Below the pieces are notes generated by a model. The model did no database searches. It saw only the letters and a list, made by a program, of their open reading frames with translations, and was not told where the DNA came from. Positions 62,742 to 64,000 of a stretch of 64,000 nt of DNA are shown in pieces; positions within the stretch are counted from its first letter, which is position 1, and each line of letters opens with the position of its first letter. The stretch comes from Gimesia aquarii (GTDB taxonomy: Bacteria > Planctomycetota > Planctomycetia > Planctomycetales > Planctomycetaceae): contig NZ_CP037422.1 in assembly GCF_007748175.1 (NCBI RefSeq), forward strand, positions 2,191,231 through 2,255,230, read 5' to 3'. Both the position numbers and the translations under genes were made by a program.

Positions 62742-64000
62742 ATGAAACAATACTGTCTGGCTGTCATCATCATTCTGGGTGGAAATTCTTTACTTTTCGC
62801 GCAGACAATCGATCAGATACCTGAATTCGATAATGAAAATTATAGTGGTGATGTCTCGGAGCTGTTCGGCGATTCCGCCTGGTTTGGACGCTACCATCCC
62901 CATTTCGGTTACAGCTATGAAGCGGGGGACACAATAGGTCGTGTTGGAGGACTTTCCTCCTTCGAAGGCTTCCTTCCCTTGTTTGAGGGATATAATAGCG
63001 ACTGGCTTGCCTTCCTCGATGCACGGTTACTGCTTGATGATGAGAATCATAATCTGGGTTCCAATATCGGGATTGGTGCCCGACAATATTTACCCGAATA
63101 CCAGCGAACCATTGGCGGCTACATTTACTATGACACCCGTGATACGGGCTATGCCAACTTTGGCCAGGTTTCAGGGGGTATCGAAACACTTGGCGATTTT
63201 TGGGATGCACGACTCAACTGGTACATCCCCACCGGAACAAGACGTAAATTGTTAAGAACCACTCATGACCCTACGGGCACGTACACATTTATCGGCCATC
63301 ATCTCTTCGGCGGAACATTTACCAGATTCTACCAAGCCGCGATGACGGGAGTTGATATGGAAGCTGGTCGGAAAATTTATTCCGGCCCCAATACCGATGT
63401 TCGTGCTTTCGCGGGCTGGTATCATTTTCAAGCAAACGGCACTCCACAAGCCTGGGGCTGGAAGTCGCGCATTGAAGGTCGTATTTCCGATGTCGTCGCC
63501 TTGAATCTCAGTATTCAAAATGATCGTGTGTTTGACACAACAGTTAACTTCGCTGTATCGTTTCAGTGGCCTAGTATCACAGGCTTGAGAAATGGACCAC
63601 GATCTAACCTGCCGGCTCGTGATCGACTGGGAGAAGCTCCCGAACGCCTTCGTAATATCGTGGTCACCAACCAGGAAATCCAGGATCCCAATGGTGGTTT
63701 ACTTATTGATCCTTCAACGGGACTGCCTTACTTCTTCATGCATGTCGAAACAGGAGGCAGTGGTGATGGAACATTTGAGGATCCATTTGGAACTTTGGCA
63801 GCCGCCTTTGCAGACACAAGAACACAACAGGGGAATGTTGTCGTGTACGACCATCGGAATGCCGCTGAAGCAGGTAACTTTACACTTGCAACGAATACAC
63901 AGGTACTCTCATCCGGGCCAGCACAATTCATTACCACTCAAGTGGGACAGGTACAACTACCTGATTCGAATACCGGACTGACTCCACAGATTACCGGTAG
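62742..64000 (+). CDS. Inverse-autotransporter-like beta-barrel protein, C-terminus cut by window edge
   Basis: The frame opens at the ATG at 62742 and is open to the right edge (419 codons). A signal peptide (YCLAVIIILGGNSLLFAQ) is followed by a barrel region (about 45-290) with alternating strands. NLGSNIGIGARQYLPEYQ and TIGGYIYYDTRDTG resemble the intimin/invasin inverse autotransporter barrel, whose passenger follows the barrel. After about residue 300 a new domain starts, including GGSGDGTFEDPFGTLAAAF, typical of right-handed beta-helix passengers. So a surface-exposed adhesin-like or polysaccharide-binding protein is likely. The rest lies outside the window. Confidence 0.72.
   Translation, partial: MKQYCLAVIIILGGNSLLFAQTIDQIPEFDNENYSGDVSELFGDSAWFGRYHPHFGYSYEAGDTIGRVGGLSSFEGFLPLFEGYNSDWLAFLDARLLLDDENHNLGSNIGIGARQYLPEYQRTIGGYIYYDTRDTGYANFGQVSGGIETLGDFWDARLNWYIPTGTRRKLLRTTHDPTGTYTFIGHHLFGGTFTRFYQAAMTGVDMEAGRKIYSGPNTDVRAFAGWYHFQANGTPQAWGWKSRIEGRISDVVALNLSIQNDRVFDTTVNFAVSFQWPSITGLRNGPRSNLPARDRLGEAPERLRNIVVTNQEIQDPNGGLLIDPSTGLPYFFMHVETGGSGDGTFEDPFGTLAAAFADTRTQQGNVVVYDHRNAAEAGNFTLATNTQVLSSGPAQFITTQVGQVQLPDSNTGLTPQITG

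Noticed and set aside
62561..62824. An 87-codon frame at the start of the barrel gene
   Set aside because: It overlaps the better supported barrel gene in another frame. That gene has a signal peptide and stays open for more than 400 codons.

Overview
The window looks like a chromosomal segment of a planctomycete, most likely a Gimesia/Planctomyces-type marine member of the Planctomycetota. The evidence is the gene mix: many secreted enzymes of families that planctomycetes carry in numbers (ThuA-like, SGNH, Gfo/Idh/MocA with a Tat signal, DUF1571, ceramidase-like, GH5, sialidase-like), a membrane Ser/Thr kinase, FHA and response-regulator proteins, a CcsBA fusion, a stand-alone mraZ and lipid A genes. 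Base composition is moderate (mid-forties percent GC by eye). There is no rRNA, CRISPR array, insertion sequence or integrase. One tRNA gene (Glu, UUC) is present.

Layout. 1-7.8 kb: edge-truncated FG-GAP/VCBS protein, TrkH potassium transporter, ThuA-like protein, SGNH hydrolase, and a long secreted alpha/beta-hydrolase-fold protein whose nucleophile serine is replaced by glycine. 7.9-13 kb: Ser/Thr kinase, purC, a GH10-like barrel protein, and Bcp peroxiredoxin. 13-16.7 kb: an envelope operon read leftwards, skp/ompH - lpxC - lpxA - Gfo/Idh oxidoreductase; the last two overlap by ATGA, suggesting a GnnA-type (UDP-GlcNAc 3-dehydrogenase) step in lipid A synthesis. 17-26 kb: SH3 protein, nucleoside/H+ symporter-type MFS protein, a small pilin-like protein, a DUF1571 protein and a Tat-exported oxidoreductase. 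26-31 kb: orphan mraZ with a clear promoter/operator arrangement after a 1-kb gene-free stretch, then mutY with altered active-site residues, a CobW-type GTPase, a DegT aminotransferase, tRNA-Glu and csrA.

31-41 kb: HU-like protein, response regulator with a zinc-ribbon tail, FHA protein, rsmD, an esterase, an MMPL/RND transporter, an MBL-fold hydrolase and a CxxCH protein. 41-46 kb: CE12-like esterase, then a leftward cassette of ATP-grasp protein, multi-pass flippase-like protein and radical SAM/SPASM protein. This is the best candidate here for an undescribed biosynthetic/export pathway. 46-54 kb: secreted catabolic enzymes (ceramidase-like, sialidase-like, GH5, isochorismatase-ThuA fusion) and a thioredoxin-trypsin fusion. 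55-64 kb: lipoprotein, CcsBA cytochrome c assembly factor, secreted nitrilase-family protein, a ribbon-helix-helix-like small protein, a long non-coding stretch with a possible structured RNA, and an edge-truncated inverse-autotransporter-like barrel protein.

Convergent gene pairs are often separated by perfect hairpins that act as shared terminators. Start codons were moved from the longest reading frame where a Shine-Dalgarno sequence or signal peptide decided the matter.
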